Shown here one piece after another: positions 19,463-26,251 of a stretch of 64,000 bases of DNA. A program made the translations under genes and the position numbers. Position 1 is the stretch's first letter. The number at the start of each line of letters is the position of its first letter. Source of the stretch: Banduia mediterranea (GTDB lineage: Bacteria > Pseudomonadota > Gammaproteobacteria > Nevskiales > Nevskiaceae); NCBI RefSeq assembly GCF_031846245.1, contig NZ_JAVRIC010000018.1, forward strand, positions 1 through 64,000, in the 5' to 3' direction. The notes beneath the pieces are model-generated. The model saw only the letters and a program-made list of their open reading frames with translations, searched no databases and was not told the DNA's origin.

Positions 19463-19723
19463 ATGAAGCTCGAACTTTTCTACTCGCCTGGCTGCGCCCG
19501 CTGTGCCGAGGCGCGCGCTGGCCTCAAGGTCGCTGCATTTGAGATCGTCGCGGACTTGGACTGGCGGGAACTCAATGTGCTCGATGAGCTGGACTACGCT
19601 GTGGAATTGGGCGTTCTGACGCTGCCGGCGGTCGCCATCGACGGCGAGCTTGTCTTCACATCGTTGCCCACCCGACGGCAGCTCTGTGCAGCGCTTTCCG
19701 AACGCTGCAAGGAAGTGAATTGA
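19463..19723 (+). CDS. Thioredoxin-like protein (second copy)
   Basis: This 86-residue protein opens MKLELFYSPGCARCAEARAG, with the CxxC at the usual place, and has a cis-Pro loop (VLTLPAVAIDGELVF). It lies four bases after the MerR gene and one base before the DsbD-like gene, so the three probably form one transcript. No signal peptide is seen. Confidence 0.75.
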   Translation: MKLELFYSPGCARCAEARAGLKVAAFEIVADLDWRELNVLDELDYAVELGVLTLPAVAIDGELVFTSLPTRRQLCAALSERCKEVN

Positions 19724-19724
19724 C

Positions 19725-20420
19725 GTGGACGTCGACTCGCTTCGCCTCGCTCTTGAACATGCGGGTATAGCTGCCGTCGTGACCAGTTTTCTTGCGGGCC
19801 TAGTTTTCAGTTTCAACCCGGTGGCGATGGCTGCCATCCCGGTCTCGCTGGCCTATGTGACCAAAGCCCGCACGAGCCGGCAGGCGTTCGTCTTCGCCGC
19901 CATGTTCATTCTCGGGATGATCGTGATCCATGTCGTGCTCGGCCTCGTCGCCGGGTTCGGCGGCTTGGGCGTGCAGAAGCTGCTGGATCGCAAGTGGGGC
20001 GTGCTGATCGGTCCGGTGCTGATCGTACTCGGACTGATGTGGCCGGGATGGCTACGCATTCCGCTGCCTGCATTCACCTTCAAAGTGAAGCGCCCGAACA
20101 GTTCCTTCGGCGCGTTCCTTCTGGGCATCCCTTTTTCAATCGCGATCTGCCCGATATGCACGCCGGCGTTGGCCGTGCTGTTGGGGGTGGTAGCAAGTCT
20201 CGGATCGCCCTGGTTTGGCGCACTGCTGTTGCTGGCCTTTGCATTGGGGCGTGCCGTACCGCTGGCCGTGGGTGCGTGGTCGCTGGGCTGGCTGGAGAAC
20301 CTCCGGTTCGTCTCGGCCTACCGTCGTGTCTTCGAAATTGCCGGTGCGGCGACCCTCATCGCTACGGGGCTGTACATGCTCAATGCGTACTTCTTCTGGT
20401 TACCGGCTTTGGCGAGCTGA
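19725..20420 (+). CDS. CcdA/DsbD-family transmembrane protein
   Basis: The 231-residue protein has about six membrane helices and the CcdA/DsbD pattern, with FSFNPVAMAAIPVSLAYV in the first helix pair and SIAICPICTPALAVLLGV in the second. The first cysteine of the usual pair is replaced by Asn (FNP instead of CP). The second site has CPIC. Family members carry reducing power across the membrane; with one helix lacking Cys, metal transport or relay is also possible. It uses a GTG start at 19725. Confidence 0.75.
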   Translation: MDVDSLRLALEHAGIAAVVTSFLAGLVFSFNPVAMAAIPVSLAYVTKARTSRQAFVFAAMFILGMIVIHVVLGLVAGFGGLGVQKLLDRKWGVLIGPVLIVLGLMWPGWLRIPLPAFTFKVKRPNSSFGAFLLGIPFSIAICPICTPALAVLLGVVASLGSPWFGALLLLAFALGRAVPLAVGAWSLGWLENLRFVSAYRRVFEIAGAATLIATGLYMLNAYFFWLPALAS

Positions 20421-20505
20421 ATTGACGTCAAGGACACGAGCTTCCCGTAGAGCGAACCAGACAGCCCATCTCGAATGATTTGATTGCGCACATAGGCGAA
20501 ACCTG

Positions 20506-21702
20506 ATGCTGACCACAAGCGACGAACGCGAACGCCTGCTCAGGGCGCTTGCGCTGGCAACCTTTATCATCTTTTTTCAGGCTTACATGGTGGCGCCGAT
20601 CATTCCGGTGCTGTCGACGAGCTTTGGAACGTCCATCCAAGCGATTGGCGTGATTGTTCCCGCTTACCTCATCCCTTACGGCGTGGCGACGCTGGTCTTT
20701 GGTCTCCTTGCGGATCGAATCGGCATTCAGCGTCTCATCTTTGCGTCGCTGGCTATGTTCGCGGTGCTTACGGCACTCACCGCAGGCGCGCAATCGATCG
20801 CGCAGCTGACCCTGTGGCGTACCCTGACCGGCCTGGGTGCCAGTGGCGTCGTGCCGCTCGCCGTGGTGCTCATCGGCAGCCTGTATCCGTACGAACAACG
20901 TGGACGGCCCCTCGGCTGGCTGTTCGGAGCAATGGCCGGTGGCATGGCTTTCGGCTCGACTTTCGGTGCCGTGCTGGAGCCTCTGCTTGGTTGGCGCGGC
21001 CTCTTTGTTTTGGTCGCCTTGGCCGCCGTGGGTGTGTTCGTGGTGCTGCTGCTCCGCCGTTCACTTATTTCGTCGAGGAGGAAGGCTGTTCCCGAGACGA
21101 TGGGAGAGCTATTCCTCGGATATCGCGATCTCATCGGCACTCCGCGGGGGCAGCGCACTTATGGCTATGTTTTCGTCAATTCGATTTTTCACTCTGGCGT
21201 CTTCACGTGGCTCGGTGTCTATTTCGAGCAGCGTTACGGTCTTGGCCCGGTAGGGATTGGTGTAGCCCTGCTCGGCTACGGGATTCCTGGTTTCTTGTTC
21301 GGCCCGCTGATCGGCCGGGCCGCCGACCGCTGGGGGCGCGCCAGGTTGTTGCCCATCGGGCTTGGGTTGGGTGCCCTAGGTGCAGCTACCCTGATTTTCA
21401 ACGGTCCCCTGATACTCGCGATTGTGGCCGTGACCGTCCTTTCTCTCGGCTACGACATGACGCAGCCCCTCTTCGGGGGCATCGTCACCGCGCTTGGAGG
21501 AAAGCGCCCGGGACAGGCGATGGGCTTGAACGTCTTCGCACTATTCGCTGGATTCGGCGTGGGTAGCCTCCTGTTCGGCGAGGCGCTTCGGCTTGGGTTC
21601 GGGATGGCGCTTGGCATCTTCGTCATGGTTCAAGCGCTGGCGACCGCGCTGTCCATCGGATGGTTCAGCGCGGAGGTTCCAGTCAACAGAGTCAACAGCT
21701 AG
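20506..21702 (+). CDS. Major facilitator superfamily transporter
   Basis: The 398-residue protein has twelve predicted membrane segments and the MFS loop motif after helix 2 (GLLADRIGIQRLIF). Its second half contains the related GRAADRWGRARLLP. It resembles drug/metabolite efflux permeases; the substrate cannot be read from sequence. It follows the DsbD-like gene by 85 bp on the same strand and may be part of the same metal-response unit. Confidence 0.8.
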   Translation: MLTTSDERERLLRALALATFIIFFQAYMVAPIIPVLSTSFGTSIQAIGVIVPAYLIPYGVATLVFGLLADRIGIQRLIFASLAMFAVLTALTAGAQSIAQLTLWRTLTGLGASGVVPLAVVLIGSLYPYEQRGRPLGWLFGAMAGGMAFGSTFGAVLEPLLGWRGLFVLVALAAVGVFVVLLLRRSLISSRRKAVPETMGELFLGYRDLIGTPRGQRTYGYVFVNSIFHSGVFTWLGVYFEQRYGLGPVGIGVALLGYGIPGFLFGPLIGRAADRWGRARLLPIGLGLGALGAATLIFNGPLILAIVAVTVLSLGYDMTQPLFGGIVTALGGKRPGQAMGLNVFALFAGFGVGSLLFGEALRLGFGMALGIFVMVQALATALSIGWFSAEVPVNRVNS

Positions 21703-21967
21703 CCCGCCAGCGCAAAACCCACGGATATGGATCGAATACATATCCTTGATCACTGGTCTGTTGGCGGGGCCGCGTCGCTTAAACGGCTGCTCCAGCGGGG
21801 GAGTAGAGATTGGGAAGCCACGGTTCGGTGCCATCTGGCTCGTAACAGAGTGCCAAGATACTTTCTTCTTCGCTTTTCTATTCCTCATCGGCCCACTGGC
21901 ACGTGTCCGAAGTTTCATTTCAGAGGTTCGCACCACGCCGTACGCAGACGTCACAGGCCGATAAGCG

Positions 21968-22366
21968 CTACGTCTGATGCAAAAAATTCAAGGTCGGGCA
22001 ATGCTCCCCACGCGGCGCATGCGCGCAGTCGTCGGCGAGCTGCATAAGTTCCGTTTCCAGCCGCTTCAGATCCTCCAGCTTGCGGCGCACATCGAGGAGT
22101 TTGTGTTCGGTCATTCGACGCGTCTGCTCGCAGGCTCGTTTGCCCTTGAGGTGGAGAAGTCCGGCAATCTCGTCCAGCGTGAAACCCATGGTCTTGGCGC
22201 GTCGAATGAACTGAAGACGCGCCAGATCCTGGTGTTCATAGCGACGCACACCGCCCAACGGGCGCTCGGGCTCACGCAGCAGGCCCACCCGCTGGTAGTA
22301 GCGCACGGTCTCGATGTGGACGTCGGCGGCCAGGGCCAGCCGGCCGATGGTGAGGGCGGAAGTCAT
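21968..22366 (-). CDS. merR: MerR, mercury-responsive regulator
   Basis: The 132-residue regulator has the MerR helix-turn-helix (LTIGRLALAADVHIETVRYY) and three cysteines Cys79, Cys114 and Cys123. Their spacings of 35 and 9 are exactly those of the Hg(II)-binding triad Cys82, Cys117 and Cys126 of Tn501 MerR. It is divergent from merT and shares the operator at 22369-22400. It should repress without and activate with Hg(II). Confidence 0.9.
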   Translation of the reverse strand: MTSALTIGRLALAADVHIETVRYYQRVGLLREPERPLGGVRRYEHQDLARLQFIRRAKTMGFTLDEIAGLLHLKGKRACEQTRRMTEHKLLDVRRKLEDLKRLETELMQLADDCAHAPRGEHCPTLNFLHQT

Positions 22367-22368
22367 GC

Positions 22369-22400
22369 TTGACTCCGTAGTTGGGTACGGAAGTTAGTAT
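22369..22400 (+). promoter_or_regulatory. mer operator/promoter
   Basis: TTGACT (22369-22374) and TAGTAT (22395-22400) are spaced by 20 bp. Within the spacer lies the dyad CCGTA-GTTGGG-TACGG (22375-22390), the classical MerR-binding architecture. It directs merT and lies directly in front of divergent merR. Confidence 0.9.
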
Positions 22401-22406
22401 GCGCTC

Positions 22407-22763
22407 ATGAATACGTTACCAGCCAAATCGTCGCTACCCGCCGTGATCGTCGCGCTGCTCGCGGCGATCGGGGCATCCGTGTGTTGCGTGGTACCGCTGG
22501 TGCTGGTGTTGCTGGGCATCAGCGGGGCGTGGATCGCCTATCTCACGGCGCTCGATCCCTGGCGTCCATGGTTCATCGCGGCCACTTTGCTTAGCCTTGG
22601 TCTCGCGTTCTGGACGCTGTATGGGCCATGGTCGCGTTGCCGCACCGAGGGCACCTGCGTCGAGCCGACGGTCTTGCGGCGGCGGCGGTTTTGGCTGTGG
22701 ACAGCCACCGTGCTGACCGTGCCGTTGTTGCTGTTTCCCTATTTCATTGGCTGGTTTTTGTAG
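22407..22763 (+). CDS. merT: MerT mercuric ion transporter
   Basis: The 118-residue protein has three membrane helices. The first carries the vicinal Cys26-Cys27 pair (IGASVCCVVPLVLVLLGISG) that takes Hg(II) across the membrane. A cytoplasmic loop holds two further cysteines (SRCRTEGTCVEP), as in canonical MerT. It starts six bases beyond the -10 element. Confidence 0.93.
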   Translation: MNTLPAKSSLPAVIVALLAAIGASVCCVVPLVLVLLGISGAWIAYLTALDPWRPWFIAATLLSLGLAFWTLYGPWSRCRTEGTCVEPTVLRRRRFWLWTATVLTVPLLLFPYFIGWFL

Positions 22764-22773
22764 GAGACGAACG

Positions 22774-23061
22774 ATGCGTCAGTGGCTATTCGTAATGGTC
22801 GCCATCTTGGGGCTGGGCATGGCTCATGCGGCAACACCCACCACGGCCGTGCTGCATGCGGCGAACATGACGTGCCCGAGCTGCAGTGTGACGATCAAGA
22901 AAGCCTTGAGCCGCATAGCGGGTGTCACGAGCTCGAAGGTCGATCTCAAGGCCGAGACTGTCACTGTGACGTTCGATGCCGATCGCACGACGGAGTCGAC
23001 ACTGGCGCGCACGGTTACCGAGGCGGGTTTTCCGGCTACGGCGCAAAACCATGGCGGTTGA
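22774..23061 (+). CDS. merP: MerP periplasmic mercury-binding protein
   Basis: The 95-residue precursor has a signal peptide (LFVMVAILGLGMAHA) and one HMA domain with MTCPSCSVTIKKAL, the Hg(II)-binding CxxC. It passes Hg(II) to MerT. The ATG at 22774 gives the proper signal peptide. The end of the gene overlaps the next start. Confidence 0.93.
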   Translation: MRQWLFVMVAILGLGMAHAATPTTAVLHAANMTCPSCSVTIKKALSRIAGVTSSKVDLKAETVTVTFDADRTTESTLARTVTEAGFPATAQNHGG

Positions 23062-23266
23062 GCCCATCCTGCAGAGCACGCTGACGTGCCCGCATTGCGA
23101 CCATCAGGCCACCGAGACCATGCCGACCGACGCCTGCCAGTTCTTCTACGACTGTGAGGGCTGCGGCGAATTGCTCCGGCCCAAGGCGGGCGACTGCTGC
23201 GTGTTCTGCTCGTACGGCAGCGTGCCGTGTCCGCCGATCCAGCAACAGAAGTCGTGCTGCGGGTAG
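23051..23266 (+). CDS. GDCCVxC-domain protein of the mer operon
   Basis: This 71-residue protein has eleven cysteines: a zinc-ribbon-like LTCPHCDHQ and YDCEGCGELL, the signature GDCCVFCSYGSVPCPP, and a CC near the end. It begins inside merP (ATG 23051, 11-base overlap), so expression is coupled. Proteins with this motif are found in mer operons; the function is not established, and thiol-based metal handling is plausible. Confidence 0.8.
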   Translation: MAVEPILQSTLTCPHCDHQATETMPTDACQFFYDCEGCGELLRPKAGDCCVFCSYGSVPCPPIQQQKSCCG

Positions 23267-23340
23267 ACCATCCTTCATAGGGGTCAAACGGTGCCGGTAG
23301 GGGGTTGTCTGAATTCATCACGACCGGCGCCCAAGTGAAA

Positions 23341-23370
23341 TTGTCTAACAGCGTGGCTGTCGTATAGAAT
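23341..23370 (+). promoter_or_regulatory. Sigma-70-type promoter of the czc operon leader gene; leaderless transcript predicted
   Basis: TTGTCT (23341-23346) is followed by TATAGAAT (23363-23370), which offers -10 hexamers at spacing 16 or 18. With TAGAAT as -10 the start falls at 23377, the ATG of the leader ORF; with TATAGA it falls two bases before. Confidence 0.6.
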
Positions 23371-23376
23371 CATGGG

Positions 23377-23766
23377 ATGTATCGGTCTGCGCCATCACTG
23401 CTGACTCGCCTGCGCCGCCACCGCGGATTGTGGGTGTTGGCCGTGGCCGTGTTGCTGATCAAACTGGTCAGCGGATCGATCTGCGTGGCCGATGGACCGG
23501 GAGCGCGATTCGCGTCGGCGACCGCTGCTGCCCCGACCACCCTGTTGGCGGACACCGCCGTCAGTTCGGTATCGGCTGACGATGCGAACTCCTGTCTTCT
23601 GGGTGAAGGGCGCAGTTGCCACTGTGCCTGTGCCCATTCGGTGACGTTCCCCGTCAGCGCATCGCTTCCCATCGCCATGATGGAAGCACGCTTCGCACCG
23701 CTCACCCTCCATTCGGGATTCACGCCGGCCACGACCGGCCCGCTGCTGCGCCCTCCGATCGCCTGA
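23377..23766 (+). CDS. Secreted Cys/His leader protein of the czc operon (CzcI/CopL-like position)
   Basis: This 129-residue protein has a basic N-terminus and hydrophobic signal (GLWVLAVAVLLIKLVSGS). A compact ligand cluster follows (SCLLGEGRSCHCACAHS), and the C-terminus is GPLLRPPIA, much like the PPLRPPAV end of the copL product. It occupies the place of czcI upstream of czcC in Cupriavidus. Its stop codon lies inside the 5-prime arm of a hairpin that hides the czcC ribosome-binding site. Zinc/cadmium sensing by the nascent or exported peptide is inferred. Confidence 0.6.
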   Translation: MYRSAPSLLTRLRRHRGLWVLAVAVLLIKLVSGSICVADGPGARFASATAAAPTTLLADTAVSSVSADDANSCLLGEGRSCHCACAHSVTFPVSASLPIAMMEARFAPLTLHSGFTPATTGPLLRPPIA

Positions 23767-23833
23767 AACCGCTCCGTTACGCGACGCCACCGCCGGTGCA
23801 GTTCGTCGCTTCGTGACCGTTTTCAGGAGATCG
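23756..23833 (+). promoter_or_regulatory. Hairpin joining the czc leader stop codon to the czcC Shine-Dalgarno
   Basis: CGATC (23756-23760) plus CCTGAAA (23762-23768) pair with TTTCAGG (23821-23827) plus GATCG (23829-23833), with one mismatch between the blocks. CG (23770-23771) can also pair with 23818-23819. The leader TGA (23764-23766) is in the left arm and the czcC GGAG (23826-23829) in the right arm, so only translation of the leader to its end would open it. Confidence 0.65.
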
Positions 23834-23837
23834 CTTC

Positions 23838-25157
23838 ATGTCTGTTTTTCGTTCGGTGCCCATCGGCGCCGTGTGTCTGTTGTACGCGGCGATGCTCAGT
23901 GCCGCGCCCGTATCCCCTTTCTCCCCACCGGTAGCTCCCCTGCCGACATCGTTGTCGACGTCGCCCTTGCAGGATGCGGTGCGCCGTATCTGGCAAGCCA
24001 GTCCCGAGGTGCAGGCCGCGCGCGCGGATCTGGATGCTGCCCAGGCCCGTGCGCGTGCCGCTGCGCAGCCGCTGTACAACCCCTCGCTGTCGCTTGATGC
24101 GGAGAATGCCGACGCCAATCGGCGCACGGCCGGCATCAGCCTGCCGCTGGATCTGTCCGGCAAACGCCGCGCTCGCGCCAGCCAGGGCGAGGCCGACCTG
24201 CTGGCGGCCGAAGCTGGCTACAACCTGCTGCGTCGCGATGTGGCCACCCGCTGGCTGAAAGCCTGGTCGACGGCCGCACTCGCAGCCCGACAGAGCGAAC
24301 TGGGGCAACGCCGCCTGGCGCTGATGAAGCGCTTCGATGACTTGGCCGCACAGCGGTTGAAGGTGGGCGACATCAGCAGCCCCGAGCGCGATTTGGCCGG
24401 CCTGGCCTTGGGCGAGTCGCAGGTGCAACAAGCCACGCTCGCGAGCAACGAAGCGGCGGCCCGTGCCGAGTTGCTGGCCATCAGTGGCGATCAGCTGACC
24501 GCGCTGCCACCGTTGCCAGCCGGCATGCCACCAGTGGTGGGCAGCGTCACGCCGTTGCCTGTCGATGAGCTGCCCGAACTGCGACAGTCCCGTGCCCAGC
24601 AAGCCAGCGCCGAGGCAGGCGTGCAAGTCGCCCGTCGCGCCCGCATCCCCGATCCCACGCTGAGCCTGACCGGTGGACAGGTGCGCAGCGGACCGCGCAC
24701 CGATCAGGTGATTGGCCTGAGCGTATCCATTCCCTTGCCGGTGCTCAACACCGGTCGTGCGGAAGTGGAGGCCGCCCGTGCGGAAGCCGATGCGGCCGCC
24801 GCCGGCGTGCGCTCGCGCCAGTTTGTCCTGCGTGCGGGGTTGCAGGAAGTGCAAGCGCGCTATGCCGCCTTGCGCAACGCCGCCGAGGCGTTCCGCGGCG
24901 GTCGCGCCGCCGCGTTCGAGGATCGCACGGCATTGCTGGAGAAGCTCTGGCGCGCTGGCGAAATCAGCACCTCCGATTACCTCGTACAGCTCAAGCAGAG
25001 CCTGGACACTGCGTTGTCCGGCCAGGAACTGGAAAGCCAGACCTGGCAGACCTGGTTCGACTACCTCACCGCTGCGGGCCGTCTCACTGACTGGCTCGAT
25101 GGCCGCACTCAGGGCGGCCCTACTCAGGACAGCCTTAATCAGGATATCCCCCGATGA
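23838..25157 (+). CDS. czcC: CzcC-like outer-membrane efflux channel (TolC family)
   Basis: The 439-residue protein has a signal peptide (through LSAAPV) and two outer-membrane efflux repeats (ARAAAQPLYNPSLSLDAENA near residue 75; VARRARIPDPTLSLTGGQV near 265). It forms the outer-membrane channel of a CzcCBA-type Zn/Cd/Co pump. Its ribosome-binding site lies in the hairpin described above. The end overlaps czcB by ATGA. Confidence 0.88.
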   Translation: MSVFRSVPIGAVCLLYAAMLSAAPVSPFSPPVAPLPTSLSTSPLQDAVRRIWQASPEVQAARADLDAAQARARAAAQPLYNPSLSLDAENADANRRTAGISLPLDLSGKRRARASQGEADLLAAEAGYNLLRRDVATRWLKAWSTAALAARQSELGQRRLALMKRFDDLAAQRLKVGDISSPERDLAGLALGESQVQQATLASNEAAARAELLAISGDQLTALPPLPAGMPPVVGSVTPLPVDELPELRQSRAQQASAEAGVQVARRARIPDPTLSLTGGQVRSGPRTDQVIGLSVSIPLPVLNTGRAEVEAARAEADAAAAGVRSRQFVLRAGLQEVQARYAALRNAAEAFRGGRAAAFEDRTALLEKLWRAGEISTSDYLVQLKQSLDTALSGQELESQTWQTWFDYLTAAGRLTDWLDGRTQGGPTQDSLNQDIPR

Positions 25158-26251
25158 ATCTCTCTCTTCTGAAACGCAGCCTGCTGGGCGTGGTGCTGCT
25201 GGCGGCACTGGCCGGCCCCGTCATGGCGCAGGAACCGGCACCCGCTAATCCGCTCGCGCTGGATGCCAAGGCGATCAAGGACGCTGGCATTGTCCTCGAC
25301 AAGGCCGCCCCGCGTGCCTTGACCGATGAACTGAAAGCCCCCGGCGAAGTGAAAGCCGATGCGTATTCCACCGTACTGGTGTCGCCGCGCGTGGAATCGC
25401 AGGTGCTGGCTCGCAAGGCCAAGCTTGGCGACGTGGTGAATGCCGGCGCGCCGCTGGTGGTGCTTTCCAGCGTGCAGGTGGCCGAGACACAGGGTGCGTT
25501 GATCGTGGCCGAACAGGACTGGCAACGGATCGCCTCGCTCGGGCCACAGGCGGTTTCGGCACGGCGCTACAACGAAGCGAAAGTGCAGCGCGATCAGGCG
25601 CGCGCTAAGCTGCGCGCCTACGGGCTGTCCGACGACCAGATCGGCGGCTTGCTGCGCAAGGGGTCGGCCGGTGCGGATGGCAGCTTCGAGTTGCTCGCGC
25701 CGGCCGCCGGTCGCGTCACCACCGACGAGTTTCTGGTCGGTGAGCGGGTGGAGCCCGGCCGCACCTTGTTCACCTTGGTCAAGGAAGATTCGGTCTGGGT
25801 CGTGGCGCAAATGACACCGGCCGACGCCGAACGGGTCAAGCCCGATGCCCAGGCCCGCATCCTCGTGCACGACACCGCGATCCCCGGCAAGGTCGTGCAG
25901 CGCTCGCATCAGACCGATGAGCGCACGCGCACGGTGCCGGTGCGCATCGAGGTCGACAATCGCAAGGATCTGTTGCATCCGGGTGAATTGGTCGAGGCGC
26001 GCATCGCCGCCGGCAGCGTGGTGCAAAAGCTGGCGGTGCCCGCCGAAGCGATCGTGCTGCTGCAGAACCAGCCGACCGTGTTTATCGCCAAGGGCAAGGG
26101 CGAGTTCGAGCCGGCCCCCGTGATGGTCGGCGACACGCGTGATGGCTGGACCGTAGTCACCCTGGGCCTCAAGGCCGGCGACACCTATGTGCGGAGGGGA
26201 GCCTTCGCCCTGAAGGCACGCTTGTTGCGCTCGCAGCTGGGAGAAGAATGA
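25154..26251 (+). CDS. czcB: CzcB-like periplasmic adaptor
   Basis: The 365-residue membrane-fusion protein has a signal peptide (LLGVVLLAALAGPVMAQ). The lipoyl-type half motifs (LARKAKLGDVVNAGAPLVVL and APAAGRVTTDEFLVGERVEP) and a barrel domain (VKEDSVWVVAQMTPADAERV) follow. It lacks the Met-rich copper motif of CusB, which fits divalent metals. It is translationally coupled to both neighbours. Confidence 0.9.
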   Translation: MNLSLLKRSLLGVVLLAALAGPVMAQEPAPANPLALDAKAIKDAGIVLDKAAPRALTDELKAPGEVKADAYSTVLVSPRVESQVLARKAKLGDVVNAGAPLVVLSSVQVAETQGALIVAEQDWQRIASLGPQAVSARRYNEAKVQRDQARAKLRAYGLSDDQIGGLLRKGSAGADGSFELLAPAAGRVTTDEFLVGERVEPGRTLFTLVKEDSVWVVAQMTPADAERVKPDAQARILVHDTAIPGKVVQRSHQTDERTRTVPVRIEVDNRKDLLHPGELVEARIAAGSVVQKLAVPAEAIVLLQNQPTVFIAKGKGEFEPAPVMVGDTRDGWTVVTLGLKAGDTYVRRGAFALKARLLRSQLGEE

